The notes: a model not told the origin generated them from the sequence alone. Positions 7,462 to 18,093 are shown, counted from the stretch's first letter. The stretch: 64,000 nucleotides of DNA from Thermotogota bacterium (GCA_030550515.1 JAUQPE010000029.1:124001-188000); one strand, 5' to 3'. Numbers and translations are program-made.

Positions 7462-8772
7462 TCAATAACGTGCCTTTTCCTTGTCTATGAGGTTCAAAAA
7501 CTCTTCGTTAGAGGATGTCTCAGCCAACTTTCTGAGGATGAGGGTCAACCCCTCTTCCTCGTTCATGGCAGCGAGCATCCTTCTCAAAACCCAAACTTTC
7601 TTCATGGTGTCTTCTGGCAACAGCAGCTCTTCTTTTCTCGTGCCGGAAAGAAGCAAGTTTATGGCCGGGAAGATCCTCTTGTTTGCGAGTTGTCTCGAAA
7701 GAACGAGTTCCATGTTACCGGTTCCTTTGAATTCCTCGAAGATCACCTCATCCATTTTCGAACCGGTTTCGACGAGGGCGGTCGCTATTATGGTCAGACT
7801 TCCACCTTCCCTGGTGTTGCGAGCAGCTCCGAAGAACCTCTTTGGCTTGTAGAGAGCAGCGGGATCCACTCCTCCCGTGAGCAGTTTTCCACTTGGTGGT
7901 ACCACGATGTTGTAAACCCTGGCGAGCCTCGTCAAACTGTCCAGAAGGATCACCACATCGTAGTTGAACTCCACAAGTCTCTTCGCCATCTCCAAGGTGA
8001 GCTCTGCCACTCTCACCTGCTTGTCGGGCGGCATATCGAAAGGAGCTGCGATCACGATCGCGTTGGTGGATTCCTTTATATCCGTGACCTCCTCGGGTCT
8101 TTCATCTATGAGGAGGATAATCCTTATCGTGTCTGGATGGTTTTCGGCGATGCCGTTGGCTATTTCTTTCAAGATGGTTGTCTTCCCAGCTTTTGGAGGG
8201 GCAACGATCATGCCCCTTTGACCTTTCCCAATGGGTGCGAAGAGATCTATGAGTCTTGTGGAATATATGTCTGGCCTTGTTTCTAGGATGAACCTCTCCC
8301 TTGGATAGTCTGGCGTTAGGTTGTCGAAGTTTACCCTTTCGCTTGCCACTTCGACTGGTCTGTAGTTTATAGCTTCTATCTTTATCATAGCAAAGTACTT
8401 TTCGCCCTCTTTCGGTTTTCTGATCACACCGGAGATGATGTCTCCCGTGTTCAGGTTGAATTTTCTGATCTGCGAAGGAGAGATGTAGATGTCGTCGTTA
8501 CTCGGTAGAAGGTTGTCTTCTATTCTGCGAAGGAAACCAAAACCTTCTGGGTGTATTTCCAGAACACCTTCTCCAAAGAAGTAGCCGGAAGATTCCGTTT
8601 GGGCTTTCAGTATAGCAAATATGAGATCCCTCTTCCTCATCGAAGTGTAACGAGGAATCCCGAGCGCTTTCGCTATGTCGTAAAGCTGCTTTATGCTCAT
8701 GGACTCAAGCTGGGATATGTTCACGGGTTCTTTTATTTCTTCCTTCATCTCGTTCATCTCGTTGTCTGTCAA
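7462..8772 (-). CDS. rho: Transcription termination factor Rho
   Basis: RNA-dependent ATPase/helicase that ends untranslated transcripts. 436 aa: N-terminal helical domain (ISQLESMSIKQLYDIAKALGI), cold-shock RNA-binding domain (GVLEIHPEGFGFLR...NDDIYIS), RecA-like core with PPKAGKTT (Walker A), LLIDERPEEVTD, VVILLDSLTRLARVYN (Walker B) and the Q/R-loop segments down to GTGNMELVLSR. No large insertion in the RNA-binding domain. The start is TTG at 8772, with GGGGGTGAAACG as ribosome site; an ORF to 8811 is open but unsupported. The leader between rplQ and rho is a remarkable C/U tract (see 8786-8828). Confidence 0.93.
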   Translation of the reverse strand: MTDNEMNEMKEEIKEPVNISQLESMSIKQLYDIAKALGIPRYTSMRKRDLIFAILKAQTESSGYFFGEGVLEIHPEGFGFLRRIEDNLLPSNDDIYISPSQIRKFNLNTGDIISGVIRKPKEGEKYFAMIKIEAINYRPVEVASERVNFDNLTPDYPRERFILETRPDIYSTRLIDLFAPIGKGQRGMIVAPPKAGKTTILKEIANGIAENHPDTIRIILLIDERPEEVTDIKESTNAIVIAAPFDMPPDKQVRVAELTLEMAKRLVEFNYDVVILLDSLTRLARVYNIVVPPSGKLLTGGVDPAALYKPKRFFGAARNTREGGSLTIIATALVETGSKMDEVIFEEFKGTGNMELVLSRQLANKRIFPAINLLLSGTRKEELLLPEDTMKKVWVLRRMLAAMNEEEGLTLILRKLAETSSNEEFLNLIDKEKARY

Positions 8773-8785
8773 CGTTTCACCCCCT

Positions 8786-8828
8786 GACGAAAGGAAGAGA
8801 GAAAAGAACAAACGGAGGGGAAAGGAGG
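8786..8828 (-). promoter_or_regulatory. A-free, G-poor C/U tract in the rho leader (rut-like)
   Basis: The RNA here is 43 nt with 18 C, 22 U, 3 G and no A by my count, between the rplQ stop and the rho ribosome site. Rho binds unstructured C-rich, G-poor RNA, so this is a plausible rut site for autogenous control of rho at the end of the ribosomal operon. It is adjacent to a hairpin at 8829-8860. This is inference from composition and position. Confidence 0.5.
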
Positions 8829-8860
8829 GGAGGCATCAGCCTTGTTCTCCCGATGCCTCC
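8829..8860 (-). other. Hairpin across the rplQ stop codon
   Basis: GGAGGCATC and GATGCCTCC form a perfect 9-bp stem with a 14-nt loop. The stop codon of rplQ lies in the stem/loop. No U-tract follows (it runs into C-rich RNA), so it is not a simple intrinsic terminator; it may mark an mRNA end, a cleavage site or part of the rho control region. Confidence 0.45.
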
Positions 8861-9231
8861 ACGAGTTGGACCAGCGACATCTCCGCTGCATCGCCTCTCC
8901 TGTAACCGAGCCTCAAAACCCTCACGAAACCGCTCTTCCTTCCAACGTACCTCTTCGCAATTTCATCGACTAACTTGTTCGTGAGCCTCCTGTCGCCCAG
9001 TACCGCATTTATCTGTCTTCTCAGATGAACGCTTTTGGCTCTATCGTCGGTTGTCACAGCTTCAACGGCTTTGGCCATGAGTTTGTCCATGAAGATCTTC
9101 ACTGCTTTTGCCTTGGCCGTCGTGGTTACCACAGCTCCGTGTTCCACAATTTCTCGAGAGAGGTTCCTGAGTAGACTTTTCCTGTGACTACCGTATCTCC
9201 CGAGTCTGTGCCTCTTCACACGGTGCCTCAC
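8836..9231 (-). CDS. rplQ: 50S ribosomal protein L17
   Basis: 131 aa starting [20 protein letters not shown], the invariant L17 beginning, with the [18 protein letters not shown] segment and [13 protein letters not shown] near the end. Last ribosomal gene of the run, directly after rpoA, as in most bacteria (alpha operon). Followed by rho after a C/U-rich leader. Confidence 0.97.
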   Translation of the reverse strand: MRHRVKRHRLGRYGSHRKSLLRNLSREIVEHGAVVTTTAKAKAVKIFMDKLMAKAVEAVTTDDRAKSVHLRRQINAVLGDRRLTNKLVDEIAKRYVGRKSGFVRVLRLGYRRGDAAEMSLVQLVEASGEQG

Positions 9232-9234
9232 CGC

Positions 9235-10257
9235 TCATTCCCCCTTCCTGAACTCAAGCCCGAATTTCTCTCTCAACTTTTCTTTCACTTCCTCTAAGGA
9301 CTTCTGACCAAAATTCTTTATTTTGAGTAACTCTTCTTCGGTCTTTTTGAGGAGATCTCCTATTGTCTCTATCTTGGCTCTCTTCAAGCAGTTCAGAGAA
9401 CGAACGGAAAGTTCCAACTCTTCAATTTTTCTACCGTACACATCGGAGTTGTCCGCTCGAACCTCTTGCTTTTGTTCTTCTGTTTCGACGTAGGCTTCTT
9501 CTTCCTCTTCTTCCGGAGGGGTGATGATTACTTCCTCGGAAATCTTGAACTCGGGCAAGCCCTCCATGACTATCTTGAAGTGGTTGATCAGGATCTCCGT
9601 GGCCTTCCTGAGTGCTTCTTCGGGTTTTATGGATTTCTTCGTCCATATTTCGAGTATGAGCTTGTCGTAGTCGGTTCTCTTCCCAACCCTCACGTTTTCG
9701 GTGAGGAAGTTCACCTTTACAACGGGACTGAAGACTCCGTCTATTGGGATCCACCCGATCTCGGGTCTTTCTTCCCTTTCGGCAACTGGCACAAAACCCC
9801 TTCCAACCTCTGCGTAGATCTCAAAGTGAAGGTCAGCTTTCGAATTCAGAGTAGCGATGTGAAGGCTTGGATTAGCCACCTCGATACCCGCAGGGGTCTT
9901 TATGTCACCAGCCACCAACTCTCCCGGCCCTCTCTTTTCGACTTCCATCTTCACCCTTTCCCTCACCGGAACGCTGACCCTGAACTGAACCTTTTTCAAG
10001 TTGAGTATGATGTCCAAGATGTCTTCTTTTACACCCTCTATCGTGTCGTACTCGTGGTATTTCTCCGGCTTGATGAACCTGATCCCCACGATGGCCAGGG
10101 ACGGGATGGAGGAAAGCAGCACCCTTCGAAGGGCGTTGCCTATCGTGATGGCGTAACCCCTTTCGAGGGGAGCGAGGGAAAATTTGGCGTAGTAGTAATC
10201 TTTTTCTTCCGCCTCTTCTTCCAGTTTCAATCTCTTGGGCATCACAAATCCCACCAT
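9235..10257 (-). CDS. rpoA: RNA polymerase alpha subunit
   Basis: 340 aa. The N-terminal assembly domain ([34 protein letters not shown]) is followed by an acidic linker with seven nearly consecutive Glu (around residue 235-260) and the C-terminal domain with [24 protein letters not shown] and [16 protein letters not shown], which contacts UP-element DNA and activators. The ATG at 10257 is chosen because GAGGTG is 6 bases upstream and the start [11 protein letters not shown] mirrors MIEFVIPKKLK that I recall from T. maritima; a GTG at 10266 overlapping the rpsD stop is the alternative. Confidence 0.96.
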   Translation of the reverse strand: MVGFVMPKRLKLEEEAEEKDYYYAKFSLAPLERGYAITIGNALRRVLLSSIPSLAIVGIRFIKPEKYHEYDTIEGVKEDILDIILNLKKVQFRVSVPVRERVKMEVEKRGPGELVAGDIKTPAGIEVANPSLHIATLNSKADLHFEIYAEVGRGFVPVAEREERPEIGWIPIDGVFSPVVKVNFLTENVRVGKRTDYDKLILEIWTKKSIKPEEALRKATEILINHFKIVMEGLPEFKISEEVIITPPEEEEEEAYVETEEQKQEVRADNSDVYGRKIEELELSVRSLNCLKRAKIETIGDLLKKTEEELLKIKNFGQKSLEEVKEKLREKFGLEFRKGE

Positions 10258-10262
10258 TTTGA

Positions 10263-10892
10263 TCACCTCGAGTAGAACTCGATAACGACTTGCAGATCAA
10301 CCGGCAGATCGGTGACTTCTTCGAGTTTTGGATACCTCAAGAAGACACCTTTGAAACCATCACGATCCACTTCAAGCCATGGTGCCACATTTCTCTCCTT
10401 GTTGAACTCCAAGGCCTTCTTTATCACTTCCAAGTCCCTGCTGTTCTCCCTCACTTCCACCACATCGCCTGGTCTCAGAAGGTAACTGGGTATGTCGACC
10501 TTTTTGCCGTTTACCAGGAAATGGCCATGGTTCACAAGCTGTCTAGCTTGCCTTCTGTTTATAGCGAACCCCATTCTGTAGACGACGTTATCCAACCTTG
10601 CTTCGAGAAGCTGTATGAGGTTTTCTCTCGTATCGCCAGCCTTCTTCATCGCTTTTTCCACGTACCTTTCAAACTGTCTCTCGAGTATACCGTATATCCT
10701 CTTGACAGTTTGTTTGGCGCGAAGCTGTATTCCGTACTGAGTCAGCTTCCTTCTTGCTTGTCCGTGCTGACCGGGTGCGTAAGGTCTTCTTTCGAAAGCG
10801 CACTTGTCCGTGTAGCACCTTTCGCCTTTCAGGTACAACTTCATCCCTTCTCTTCGGCACAATCTACACAAAGGTCCCGTGTACCTCGCCAT
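10263..10892 (-). CDS. rpsD: 30S ribosomal protein S4
   Basis: 209 aa primary 16S rRNA-binding protein with an S4 RNA-binding fold ([30 protein letters not shown]). The N-terminus keeps a four-Cys zinc-binding pattern (CRLCRREG...CYTDKC), the C+ form of S4. In many bacteria S4 autoregulates this operon. Sits between rpsK and rpoA, the normal alpha-operon order. Confidence 0.97.
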   Translation of the reverse strand: MARYTGPLCRLCRREGMKLYLKGERCYTDKCAFERRPYAPGQHGQARRKLTQYGIQLRAKQTVKRIYGILERQFERYVEKAMKKAGDTRENLIQLLEARLDNVVYRMGFAINRRQARQLVNHGHFLVNGKKVDIPSYLLRPGDVVEVRENSRDLEVIKKALEFNKERNVAPWLEVDRDGFKGVFLRYPKLEEVTDLPVDLQVVIEFYSR

Positions 10893-10904
10893 TTCAGTCC
10901 CTCC

Positions 10905-11294
10905 TTACACTCTTCTTCTCTTCTTCGGTCTGCAACCGTTGAACGGAATGGGTGTGACGTCCTTGATTTGGTTGATCTCCAAACCCGCTCCCTGAAGCGT
11001 CCTGATCGCCGGCTCTCGCCCAGGGCCAGGTCCTTTCACCAAAACATCAACTCTTTTTATCCCCATCTTCAGGGCTTCTTTCGCCACCTTGTCAGCTGCG
11101 AGTTGGGCTGCGTAAGGAGTCCCTTTCCTTGTACCTTCGAAACCAACGGTTCCCCCGCTCGCCCAAGCGAGGGTGTTGCCGTCTCTGTCGGTGAGGGTGA
11201 TTATCGTGTTGTTGAAAGAAGACTTTATGTGCACGATCCCATAATCACCCACAACTCTCTTTTTCTTTTTCGTTTCACCCTTCTTTCTTGCCAT
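10905..11294 (-). CDS. rpsK: 30S ribosomal protein S11
   Basis: 129 aa with a Lys-rich N-terminus ([13 protein letters not shown]), [51 protein letters not shown] and the C-terminal [18 protein letters not shown], all highly conserved S11 stretches on the 30S platform. Ribosome site GGAGGGAAG precedes the ATG; 13 bases from rpsM. Confidence 0.97.
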   Translation of the reverse strand: MARKKGETKKKKRVVGDYGIVHIKSSFNNTIITLTDRDGNTLAWASGGTVGFEGTRKGTPYAAQLAADKVAKEALKMGIKRVDVLVKGPGPGREPAIRTLQGAGLEINQIKDVTPIPFNGCRPKKRRRV

Positions 11295-11307
11295 TTTCTT
11301 CCCTCCT

Positions 11308-11688
11308 TCACGAAGAGGACTTCTTCTTGGTCTTTATCCTGCTGGGGCGTGGGCCTTTCCTCGTTCGCGCGTTCGAACGGGTCCTCTGACCTCTGACCGG
11401 TAGGCCGAGTTTGTGCCTGATCCCTCTGTAACAACCTATCTCTATGAGCCTCCTGATGTTTCTCTCCACTTCACTTCTGAGTTCCCCTTCCACTTTGAAG
11501 TGATCTTGGATGTATTTAGTTATCTTGCTGATTTCCTCGTCGGTGAGTTCTCCTACTCTCTTTTCAGGGTCTACACCGGTGTTGCGGAGGATTTCGAAAG
11601 ACCTACTCCTTCCTATGCCGTAGATATAGGTCAACGCAACCCAAACTTTTTTGTTGCTCGGCAACTCGACTCCAACGATACGGGCCAT
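11308..11688 (-). CDS. rpsM: 30S ribosomal protein S13
   Basis: 126 aa: [30 protein letters not shown], the helix-two-turn-helix region and the basic tail [20 protein letters not shown] that reaches the decoding region and P-site tRNA. Head protein of the 30S subunit. Placed between rpmJ and rpsK in the alpha operon. Confidence 0.97.
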   Translation of the reverse strand: MARIVGVELPSNKKVWVALTYIYGIGRSRSFEILRNTGVDPEKRVGELTDEEISKITKYIQDHFKVEGELRSEVERNIRRLIEIGCYRGIRHKLGLPVRGQRTRSNARTRKGPRPSRIKTKKKSSS

Positions 11689-11701
11689 TCATTTCCCTCC
11701 T

Positions 11702-11818
11702 TTAACCTTGCTTCTGATTGTGTTTGGGGTTCGCTTCACAAATCACGTAAACTCTCTTCTTCCTCCTCACAACTTTGCAGTATTCGCACCTCTTCTTCAC
11801 GGAAGCTCTCACCTTCAC
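11702..11818 (-). CDS. rpmJ: 50S ribosomal protein L36
   Basis: 38 codons, GTG start, reading [20 protein letters not shown] and ending [14 protein letters not shown]. It is the zinc-binding C+ form: two Cys in CEYC, one Cys in VIC and a His near the end. AAAGGAG lies 8 bases before the GTG. It sits exactly where expected, between infA and rpsM. Confidence 0.97.
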   Translation of the reverse strand: MKVRASVKKRCEYCKVVRRKKRVYVICEANPKHNQKQG

Positions 11819-11823
11819 GGTGA

Positions 11824-12060
11824 TCACTCCTTTCCTTTTTCGGGTTTCATCCTGTAAATTATTCGTCCCCTCGTGAGATCGTAAACGGAGAGCTCCACAA
11901 CTACCCTATCTCCAGGAACCAAACGGATGAAGTTCTTTCTCATTTTCCCAGAAACGTGAGCGAGGACTTTATGACCATTGTCTAATTCTACTCTAAACAT
12001 AGCGTTAGGTAAAGCCTCCACGATGGTCCCTTCCATCCTGATCACGTCTTCCTTCCCCAT
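11824..12060 (-). CDS. infA: Translation initiation factor IF-1
   Basis: 78 aa OB-fold protein ([53 protein letters not shown]), which binds the ribosomal A site during initiation. A few residues longer than the 72-aa norm, at a Lys/Glu-rich C-terminus. Located between map and rpmJ, the common adk-map-infA-rpmJ order. Confidence 0.97.
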   Translation of the reverse strand: MGKEDVIRMEGTIVEALPNAMFRVELDNGHKVLAHVSGKMRKNFIRLVPGDRVVVELSVYDLTRGRIIYRMKPEKGKE

Positions 12061-12061
12061 T

Positions 12062-12814
12062 TCATCCCTCCTTGGTCAATATCTCCACACCATCTTCGGT
12101 TATCAACAACGTATGTTCGAAGTGCGCGCATCTTGAACCATCGATCGTCACAGCCGTCCAACCATCGTTCAACACCTTCGTTTCCCATCTTCCCTCGCTG
12201 ACCATGGGTTCCACGGCTATCGTCATCCCCGGTTTTAAGATCGTACCCGTCTTCGGTAACCCGTAGTTCGGAATTTGGGGTTCTTCGTGAAGCTCCACAC
12301 CTATCCCGTGACCAACGTAATCCCTTATGACGTTGAAACCGTTGTTTTCCACAAAAGTCTGTATGAAATGGGAAAGGTCTCCTACTCTGATGCCAGGTTT
12401 GATAAACTTTATAGCCTCTTCGAGTGCGGTTTTCGTTACCTCCACGAGTTTCCTTCCTTTTTCGTCCGTTTCTCCAACGATGAAGGTAACAGCCGCATCA
12501 CAATAGAGCCCGTCGTACACGGCACCGGTGTCGACAGACACGATATCTCCCTCTTTGAAGATCTTATCCTTTCGTGGAAGTCCATGGACGACTTCTTCGT
12601 TCACGGACACACAAGTTGCGTACTTATAACCGTTGTAACCCTTGAAAGCAGCCTTGACTTTGTAGAATCTGAAGACTTCAAGCACGACTTTTTCAACTTC
12701 CCAAGCACTCACACCTGCTCTTATGACCTTCTGAACTTCTTTGAGGGCAGCCGCTACAGCCCTCCCAGCTACGCGCATTTTTTCGATATCTTCTTTACTC
12801 TTCACACGTATCAT
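12062..12814 (-). CDS. map: Methionine aminopeptidase, type I
   Basis: Removes the N-terminal Met from nascent proteins using two metal ions. 250 aa from the ATG at 12814 (the open frame extends 16 codons further into adk, but [18 protein letters not shown] is the family start). Metal ligands are visible: the Asp pair in [18 protein letters not shown], His in [16 protein letters not shown], Glu in VEPMVSEG and the last Glu in ARCAHFEHT-like [12 protein letters not shown]. The first 20 bases overlap the 3' end of adk. Confidence 0.96.
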   Translation of the reverse strand: MIRVKSKEDIEKMRVAGRAVAAALKEVQKVIRAGVSAWEVEKVVLEVFRFYKVKAAFKGYNGYKYATCVSVNEEVVHGLPRKDKIFKEGDIVSVDTGAVYDGLYCDAAVTFIVGETDEKGRKLVEVTKTALEEAIKFIKPGIRVGDLSHFIQTFVENNGFNVIRDYVGHGIGVELHEEPQIPNYGLPKTGTILKPGMTIAVEPMVSEGRWETKVLNDGWTAVTIDGSRCAHFEHTLLITEDGVEILTKEG

Positions 12815-13466
12815 TCTTTCCCCGCCTGACGATTTCGAGGACTTTCGATACCACGTTTTCAATACCTATCGTGCCATCCACCACATGGAGAACGTTGTTT
12901 TTCGAGTAATAGTCTATCACTGGTTTGGTCTTCTCAAGGTACACCCTGTACCTGTGCCTCACCGTCTCTTCCTTGTCGTCGTCTCTCTGTATCAACTTCA
13001 CACCGCAATCGTCGCACAACTCATCCCTTTGAGGGGGGAGAGACACGAGGTTGTATATCCTCCCACATTTCGGACAGACCCTCCTGGAAGTGAGACGCTG
13101 CACCACAACATCTTCGGGAACATCAAATAAAATGGCAGCCGTGAGCCTCTTTCCAACCGTGGAGAGGTATTCGTCTAGGAAGATCGCTTGGTTGACCGTT
13201 CGTGGGTAACCGTCAAGTATGAAACCGTTCTCGCAATCTTTTTCGGACAACCTGCGCTTCACCACTTCGTTCACGAGTTCGTCCGGGACGAGTTCTCCTC
13301 TCTCCATGATCTCCCTTATTCTCTTGCTGAGCTCGTCTTCCTTCTTCGCAATGTCTCTGAATATGTCCCCAGTTGATACGTGAGGTATGTGCAAAATTTC
13401 GTGTACCCTCTGTGCGTACGTTCCTTTCCCCGCTCCTGGAGGTCCCAGGAAGATAAGGTACGCCAT
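12795..13466 (-). CDS. adk: Adenylate kinase
   Basis: ATP + AMP = 2 ADP. 223 aa, long-lid form: P-loop [14 protein letters not shown] at residue 6, [17 protein letters not shown], and a zinc-binding lid with CPKCG and CDDCG, common in thermophiles and Gram-positives. The ATG at 13466 shares its A with the secY stop (TGATG) and has a GGGGGAGAAGG ribosome site; the 44-codon upstream extension inside secY is rejected. Confidence 0.96.
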   Translation of the reverse strand: MAYLIFLGPPGAGKGTYAQRVHEILHIPHVSTGDIFRDIAKKEDELSKRIREIMERGELVPDELVNEVVKRRLSEKDCENGFILDGYPRTVNQAIFLDEYLSTVGKRLTAAILFDVPEDVVVQRLTSRRVCPKCGRIYNLVSLPPQRDELCDDCGVKLIQRDDDKEETVRHRYRVYLEKTKPVIDYYSKNNVLHVVDGTIGIENVVSKVLEIVRRGKNDTCEE

Positions 13467-14761
13467 CACCTTCTCCCCCTTATTCTCCCTTTCTTGAGGA
13501 AACCTTCGTAGTGTCTCATCACCATGTGTGTCTCCATCTGCTGGACAACGTCCAAGGCCACGCCGACGGCTATCAAAGCTGATGTCCCACCGATCCATAT
13601 GTTGACCCGTATGGCACCTTGCACAAGATAAGGTAGTAGCGCTATCACAACCAGGAAGACCGCTCCTATGAAGGTTACCCTATTCAAAACCCTATGAAGG
13701 TGTTGTTCTGTCGGTTTACCCGGCCTGAGCCCTGGTATGTAACCTCCGTACTTCTGTATGTTCTCTGAGATCTCTTTTGGGTCGAATATGACGACGCTGT
13801 AGAAGTACGTGAAGAAGAAGACCAAAAGTCCATAAAGGGTAAGGTACAGGAAGTTCCCCGCCCTGAAGAGATTGTGCAAAAACTCGTTTCTGGTCATAAA
13901 AGCGATCGCCGATGGTATCGAAACGATCGCGCTTGCAAAAATTATTGGTATCACACCGCCTTGATTGACTTTGACCGGAAGGTACGTGCTGGCCCCACCG
14001 TAAACTTTCCCACCAGTTATTCTCCTCGCGTACTGTATGTTGACTCTTCTTTCAGCTTGTTGGACGAGTATAACCCCCAGTATCGTGATCAAGGAAACAA
14101 TCCCCAGGAAGACCCACTCCAAGAAGTTGAGACCTCCAAGATACGCTTGCCTCACGTAAGAAGGATATCTCGCCACTATACCCGCGAAGATCAAAAGGGA
14201 TATACCGTTTCCTATTCCTCTTTCGGTGATCTTCTCACCTAGCCAAAGGAGGAACATGCTTCCTGCCAGCATGGAGACCGTTGAGAGCAGCACGAACTGA
14301 AGGATGTTTATGTAAGGAGATACCATGTCTGGATAAGATCTGGCGAGAGAAAAAGAAACAAAAAATGCTTGAAACGCACTGATCACTATCGTCAACCTTC
14401 TAGTGTAAGTCGCAAACTTCTTTCTCCCTTCTTCCCCTTCTCTGATGGACTCCCTCAGAGAAGGTATGACGGAGGCAAGTAACTGTAGGATGATGGAAGC
14501 TGTGATGTAGGGTGTGACGCTCAGCGTGAATACGGAGAACTCACTGAGAGCTCCCCCCGTAAAGACGTCGTAGAAACTTAGAATACCGGCGACGCCCGCC
14601 GTTCCTGCAATGTTCTTGAAGATCTCGGCCCACGCCTGAAGGTTCAGCCCTGGAACCGGTATGTAGATCCCCGCTCGAAAGACGAGCAAGGCCAGAAAGG
14701 TGAAAAGAATTCTTTCCCTCAACTCTGGGATCTTGAGAGCGTTCTTGAAAGCCTGCCACAT
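13466..14761 (-). CDS. secY: Protein translocase subunit SecY
   Basis: Pore subunit of the Sec translocon. 431 aa with ten membrane helices, the plug region after the first helix ([17 protein letters not shown]), [46 protein letters not shown] and [16 protein letters not shown]. Gene order rplO-secY-adk is typical. T. maritima SecYEG is a classic structural model. A GAGGTGAT ribosome site precedes the ATG. Confidence 0.97.
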   Translation of the reverse strand: MWQAFKNALKIPELRERILFTFLALLVFRAGIYIPVPGLNLQAWAEIFKNIAGTAGVAGILSFYDVFTGGALSEFSVFTLSVTPYITASIILQLLASVIPSLRESIREGEEGRKKFATYTRRLTIVISAFQAFFVSFSLARSYPDMVSPYINILQFVLLSTVSMLAGSMFLLWLGEKITERGIGNGISLLIFAGIVARYPSYVRQAYLGGLNFLEWVFLGIVSLITILGVILVQQAERRVNIQYARRITGGKVYGGASTYLPVKVNQGGVIPIIFASAIVSIPSAIAFMTRNEFLHNLFRAGNFLYLTLYGLLVFFFTYFYSVVIFDPKEISENIQKYGGYIPGLRPGKPTEQHLHRVLNRVTFIGAVFLVVIALLPYLVQGAIRVNIWIGGTSALIAVGVALDVVQQMETHMVMRHYEGFLKKGRIRGRR

Positions 14762-14762
14762 A

Positions 14763-15200
14763 TCAGATCACCTCAATCTTGCCACCGGCACCCTCGATCT
14801 TTTCCCTCGCCGTCTTGCTGAACGCATGTGCCCTCACCGTCAAAGGCTTTGTGAGGTCACCATCTCCGAGGATCTTAACACCATCTTTGAGATCCCTTAT
14901 TATCCCTCTTTCAAGAAGTTTTTGTGGGGTGACTTCCTCGTTAGCTTCGAACTTTTCGTTCAAGACGCCAACGTTCACAACGGCGTAGATTTTCTTTTCT
15001 AGACTCTTGAAGCCTCTCTTTGGGAGCCTCCTGTGTAAGGGAGTTTGCCCTCCTTCAAACCACGGGTGTACTTCTCCCCTAGATTTCTGTCCCATGTTTC
15101 CCCTTCCCGACATTTTTCCACAACCAGAACCAGGTCCTCTTCCAACCCTTTTCCTTTTCTTCATGGCACCGGGTGTTGGCCTGAGATCTTCCAATCTCAT
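14763..15200 (-). CDS. rplO: 50S ribosomal protein L15
   Basis: 145 aa: [41 protein letters not shown], the glycine/basic N-terminal extension of L15, then [16 protein letters not shown] and a globular C-terminus. Overlaps rpmD by 4 bases. Standard spc-operon position before secY. Confidence 0.97.
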   Translation of the reverse strand: MRLEDLRPTPGAMKKRKRVGRGPGSGCGKMSGRGNMGQKSRGEVHPWFEGGQTPLHRRLPKRGFKSLEKKIYAVVNVGVLNEKFEANEEVTPQKLLERGIIRDLKDGVKILGDGDLTKPLTVRAHAFSKTAREKIEGAGGKIEVI

Positions 15201-15397
15201 CCTTCATCGCCTCCTTCGATCTCCTCGACCTCGATCAGGTGTCTCACCTTTCGAATCATACCCCTGATTTGGGGACAATCTTCTTTAACTACGACATGGT
15301 TAAGCCTTCTGAGTCCTAATCTCTTCACCGTGTCTTTCTGATCCTCAGGATAACCTATAGGGCTCTTCACAAGTTTTATTCTCAACTTCTTCGCCAT
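15197..15397 (-). CDS. rpmD: 50S ribosomal protein L30
   Basis: 66 aa: [36 protein letters not shown], a clear L30. The ATG at 15397 follows the rpsE stop (GGAGGGTTAAAG before ATG); an upstream in-frame extension within rpsE is unlike the family and was dropped. Sits between rpsE and rplO. Confidence 0.96.
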   Translation of the reverse strand: MAKKLRIKLVKSPIGYPEDQKDTVKRLGLRRLNHVVVKEDCPQIRGMIRKVRHLIEVEEIEGGDEG

Positions 15398-15399
15398 CT

Positions 15400-15939
15400 T
15401 TAACCCTCCTTCTTGACTCCCTTGAACACTTCGGCGACACTTATATCTCTGAGCCACGCAACCTTTCTAGGATCCATGAGCTGTTTCAACCCGTTGATGG
15501 TGGCGAGGGCCAGGTTGAGGGGGTTGGTGGAACCGAGGGACTTGGTGAGGACGTTCTGGATGCCGGCAAGTTCCACAATGGCCCTCACAGTCCCACCAGC
15601 GATTATTCCAGTTCCAGGTGCGGCAGGTCTGAGAAGCACTTTCGAAGCGTCCTGCTTTCCGATCACTTCGTGCGGTATGGTGCCGTTCACCACGGGGACT
15701 GTTATTATGTTCTTCTTGGCATCAGCTATGGCTTTTCTTATCGCGTCTGGTACCTCGCGGGCCTTACCAACGCCCAACCCAACTTTCCCGTTTCTGTTCC
15801 CGACAACCGCTATCACTCTGAAGCTCAAATTTTTTCCACCCTTTGTGACTTTTGCGGTTCTCCTTATCTCTATTATCTTTTCTTCGAACTCTTCGTATTG
15901 GACCTCTTTAGCTATTTCCTGAACCTCCACAGTGCCCAC
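15400..15939 (-). CDS. rpsE: 30S ribosomal protein S5
   Basis: 179 aa with the double-stranded RNA-binding-like N domain ([43 protein letters not shown]) and the C domain containing [26 protein letters not shown]. Contributes to decoding fidelity and mRNA entry. About ten residues longer at the N-terminus than E. coli S5. Spc-operon order rplR-rpsE-rpmD. Confidence 0.97.
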   Translation of the reverse strand: MGTVEVQEIAKEVQYEEFEEKIIEIRRTAKVTKGGKNLSFRVIAVVGNRNGKVGLGVGKAREVPDAIRKAIADAKKNIITVPVVNGTIPHEVIGKQDASKVLLRPAAPGTGIIAGGTVRAIVELAGIQNVLTKSLGSTNPLNLALATINGLKQLMDPRKVAWLRDISVAEVFKGVKKEG

Positions 15940-15953
15940 CCTCCTTGCTTTCC

Positions 15954-16322
15954 TCAGAATTCGAGTCCCGCTTCTCTCGCACCTTCTGCGAGTGCTTTCA
16001 CCCTACCGTGGTATTTGTAACCCCCACGGTCGAACACGACTTTCTTGATCCCCTTTTCCAAAGCCCTTTTACCTATGAGCCGCCCAACCTCTCTTGCTGC
16101 TTCCACATTCCACGTTTTTTGGAGTTTTCCCCTGAGTTCCGGATCCAGTGTAGAAGCGGCAACCAGCGTGTGACCAATGGTATCGTCTATGACCTGAGCA
16201 TATATGTGTTTGTTACTCCTGAAGACGCAAAGTCTGGGTCTTTCGGGTGTTCCAAACACTTTTTTTCTGATCCTCTTGTGTCTTCTGAGTCTTTTGACGT
16301 TTTTATCCTCTTTCTTTATCAT
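15954..16322 (-). CDS. rplR: 50S ribosomal protein L18
   Basis: 122 aa 5S rRNA-binding protein: [82 protein letters not shown]. Both ends match the family. Sits between rplF and rpsE. Confidence 0.97.
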   Translation of the reverse strand: MIKKEDKNVKRLRRHKRIRKKVFGTPERPRLCVFRSNKHIYAQVIDDTIGHTLVAASTLDPELRGKLQKTWNVEAAREVGRLIGKRALEKGIKKVVFDRGGYKYHGRVKALAEGAREAGLEF

Positions 16323-16337
16323 AAATTACTACCTCCT

Positions 16338-16892
16338 TTATGCTTTCTTACCCTCCTTCTGTCTGACGACCTCTCCAACGTACCTGATACCCTTTCCGGT
16401 GTAAACATTTGGTGGCCTAATAGCCCTGATTTCCGCTGCTACTTGCCCTACTCTCTGCTTGTCAATCCCAGAAATGACGATCCTGTTTGGTGCGGGTACC
16501 TCAATCTTCACGTCTTTGGGGATTGGGTAAATGACCGGATGTGCAAAACCAAGTTGCATCACGAGGTTATTACCCTGGAGTTGTGCCCTGTATCCTATAC
16601 CGACGATTTCCAACTCCTTCTTGTAACCTTCGGTGACCCCGATGATCATGTTTCTTATGAGGGACCAATAGGTACCCGCGAACATCTTCAGTTTTCTCTC
16701 GTCGGCCTTCCTCTTCTTCGCTTCTTCGTTCGGACGGATCCAGATCTTCCCATCCACCACTTCGATGTTGACGTAAGGGAGGAACTCTTGCTGCAGTTCT
16801 CCCTTTGGACCTTTCACTTTTATCACGCCGTTCGAGACCTCAGCGGTGACACCTTTTGGCAAGTCTATGGGCTTCTTCGCCAGTCGCGACAT
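16338..16892 (-). CDS. rplF: 50S ribosomal protein L6
   Basis: 184 aa, two repeated alpha/beta domains: [33 protein letters not shown] and the C-terminal [20 protein letters not shown]...[33 protein letters not shown], the strongly conserved L6 signature near the factor-binding site. Between rpsH and rplR. Confidence 0.97.
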   Translation of the reverse strand: MSRLAKKPIDLPKGVTAEVSNGVIKVKGPKGELQQEFLPYVNIEVVDGKIWIRPNEEAKKRKADERKLKMFAGTYWSLIRNMIIGVTEGYKKELEIVGIGYRAQLQGNNLVMQLGFAHPVIYPIPKDVKIEVPAPNRIVISGIDKQRVGQVAAEIRAIRPPNVYTGKGIRYVGEVVRQKEGKKA

Positions 16893-16905
16893 TCACCACA
16901 CCTCC

Positions 16906-17310
16906 TCACCACACGTAAGCGATGACTTCCCCTCCCACTCCCAACTCTCTCGCTTCTTTGTCCGTCAAAACCCCTTTCGAAGTTGTGAGTATAGCGATTC
17001 CGAGTCCATTCTTCACCTTGGGAATGTGGTCTTTGTCCACGTAAACTCTCCTTCCCGTGTGAGAAACCCTCACTATACCGTGAATGACCCTTTCCCTGTT
17101 TCGCCTGCTGCCTTTGTACTTGAGGTAAACCCTCAAGATCCCCTGTTTCCCATCTTCGATGTACTTGTAGTCAGCTATGAAACCCTCTCTCTTGAGGATT
17201 TCACAGATAGCTCTCTTCAGTTTGGAAGCGGGTATATCAGTGTACTCTTTGAAGACCATGTTCGCGTTCCTGATCCGGGTCAACATGTCAGCGATCGGAT
17301 CGCTCCACAC
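16906..17310 (-). CDS. rpsH: 30S ribosomal protein S8
   Basis: 134 aa: [35 protein letters not shown] and the C-terminal [33 protein letters not shown], the invariant S8 core that binds 16S helix 21. In E. coli S8 represses this operon at rplE; I did not find an obvious mimic of its target here. Between rpsN and rplF. Confidence 0.97.
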   Translation of the reverse strand: MWSDPIADMLTRIRNANMVFKEYTDIPASKLKRAICEILKREGFIADYKYIEDGKQGILRVYLKYKGSRRNRERVIHGIVRVSHTGRRVYVDKDHIPKVKNGLGIAILTTSKGVLTDKEARELGVGGEVIAYVW

Positions 17311-17325
17311 GACTTTCTCCCTCCC

Positions 17326-17511
17326 TTACCAGCTCGCCTTCTTGACGCCGGGGAGCTTTCCTTCCAACGCCATCTTTCTGAAGCAGACTCTGCAGAGACC
17401 GAATTCTCTGTAGACTGACCTAGGCCTTCCGCAGATCCTGCACCTGTTGTACTCTCTGACTTTGAACTTTTTTGGTTTTTTCCACCTTTCAATCATCGAT
17501 TTCTTGGCCAT
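17326..17511 (-). CDS. rpsN: 30S ribosomal protein S14, zinc-binding (type Z)
   Basis: 61 aa, the short zinc form: four Cys in [22 protein letters not shown] coordinate zinc, with a basic N-terminus ([20 protein letters not shown]). Head protein of 30S. Between rplE and rpsH. Confidence 0.97.
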   Translation of the reverse strand: MAKKSMIERWKKPKKFKVREYNRCRICGRPRSVYREFGLCRVCFRKMALEGKLPGVKKASW

Positions 17512-17525
17512 TCACGCCACCTCCA

Positions 17526-18080
17526 TCATTCTCTTTTGAAAGGCATCCCAAACAGTTCCAACAGCCTCTTGGCTTCCTGATCGGTTTTGGCGGTAGTCAC
17601 AATGGTGATGTCCATTCCTTGTATTCGCTTGATTTCATCGGGACTTATCTCGGGAAAGACCAACTGTTCAGACAAACCGAAAGAGTAATTTCCTCTTCCA
17701 TCGAAAGAGTTGGGATCCAATCCCCTAAAGTCCCTCACTTTTGGCAAGACGATGTTTATCAACTTGTACAGGAAGTTATACATCCTAGCGCCTCTCAAGG
17801 TGACTTTGATACCTATCGGCATCCCTCGCCTGATCTTGAAGTTGGAGACGCTCTTTTTAGCTTTGGTTATGATCGGTTTTTGCCCCGTGATTTTTGCGAG
17901 TTCCTGTGCGTGTTTCTCGATGATCTCGGAGTTCCTCGCACCTTCTCCGACACCCATGTTTATCACGATCTTCTCGATCTTCGGAACTTGGTGAATGTTC
18001 TTGTAGTTGAACTCCTTCATCAGTATCGGAACGATCTCGTTCTTGTACTTGTCTTTCAGGGGGACGTAACCGTATCCCAT
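17526..18080 (-). CDS. rplE: 50S ribosomal protein L5
   Basis: 184 aa 5S rRNA-binding protein: [51 protein letters not shown] and [31 protein letters not shown]. The ATG at 18080 follows GGAGG by 7 bases; the 13-codon upstream extension within rplX is not family-like. Between rplX and rpsN. Confidence 0.96.
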   Translation of the reverse strand: MGYGYVPLKDKYKNEIVPILMKEFNYKNIHQVPKIEKIVINMGVGEGARNSEIIEKHAQELAKITGQKPIITKAKKSVSNFKIRRGMPIGIKVTLRGARMYNFLYKLINIVLPKVRDFRGLDPNSFDGRGNYSFGLSEQLVFPEISPDEIKRIQGMDITIVTTAKTDQEAKRLLELFGMPFKRE

Positions 18081-18093
18081 AACGATTCCTCCC

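Noticed and set aside
8829-8860. Intrinsic terminator after rplQ
   Set aside because: The stem is good but is followed by C-rich RNA rather than a U-tract, so it was described as a hairpin only.
9466-10275. 269-residue plus-strand open frame opposite rpoA
   Set aside because: Phe/Asp-rich reverse-complement artefact of the Glu/Lys-rich rpoA frame; no start signals.
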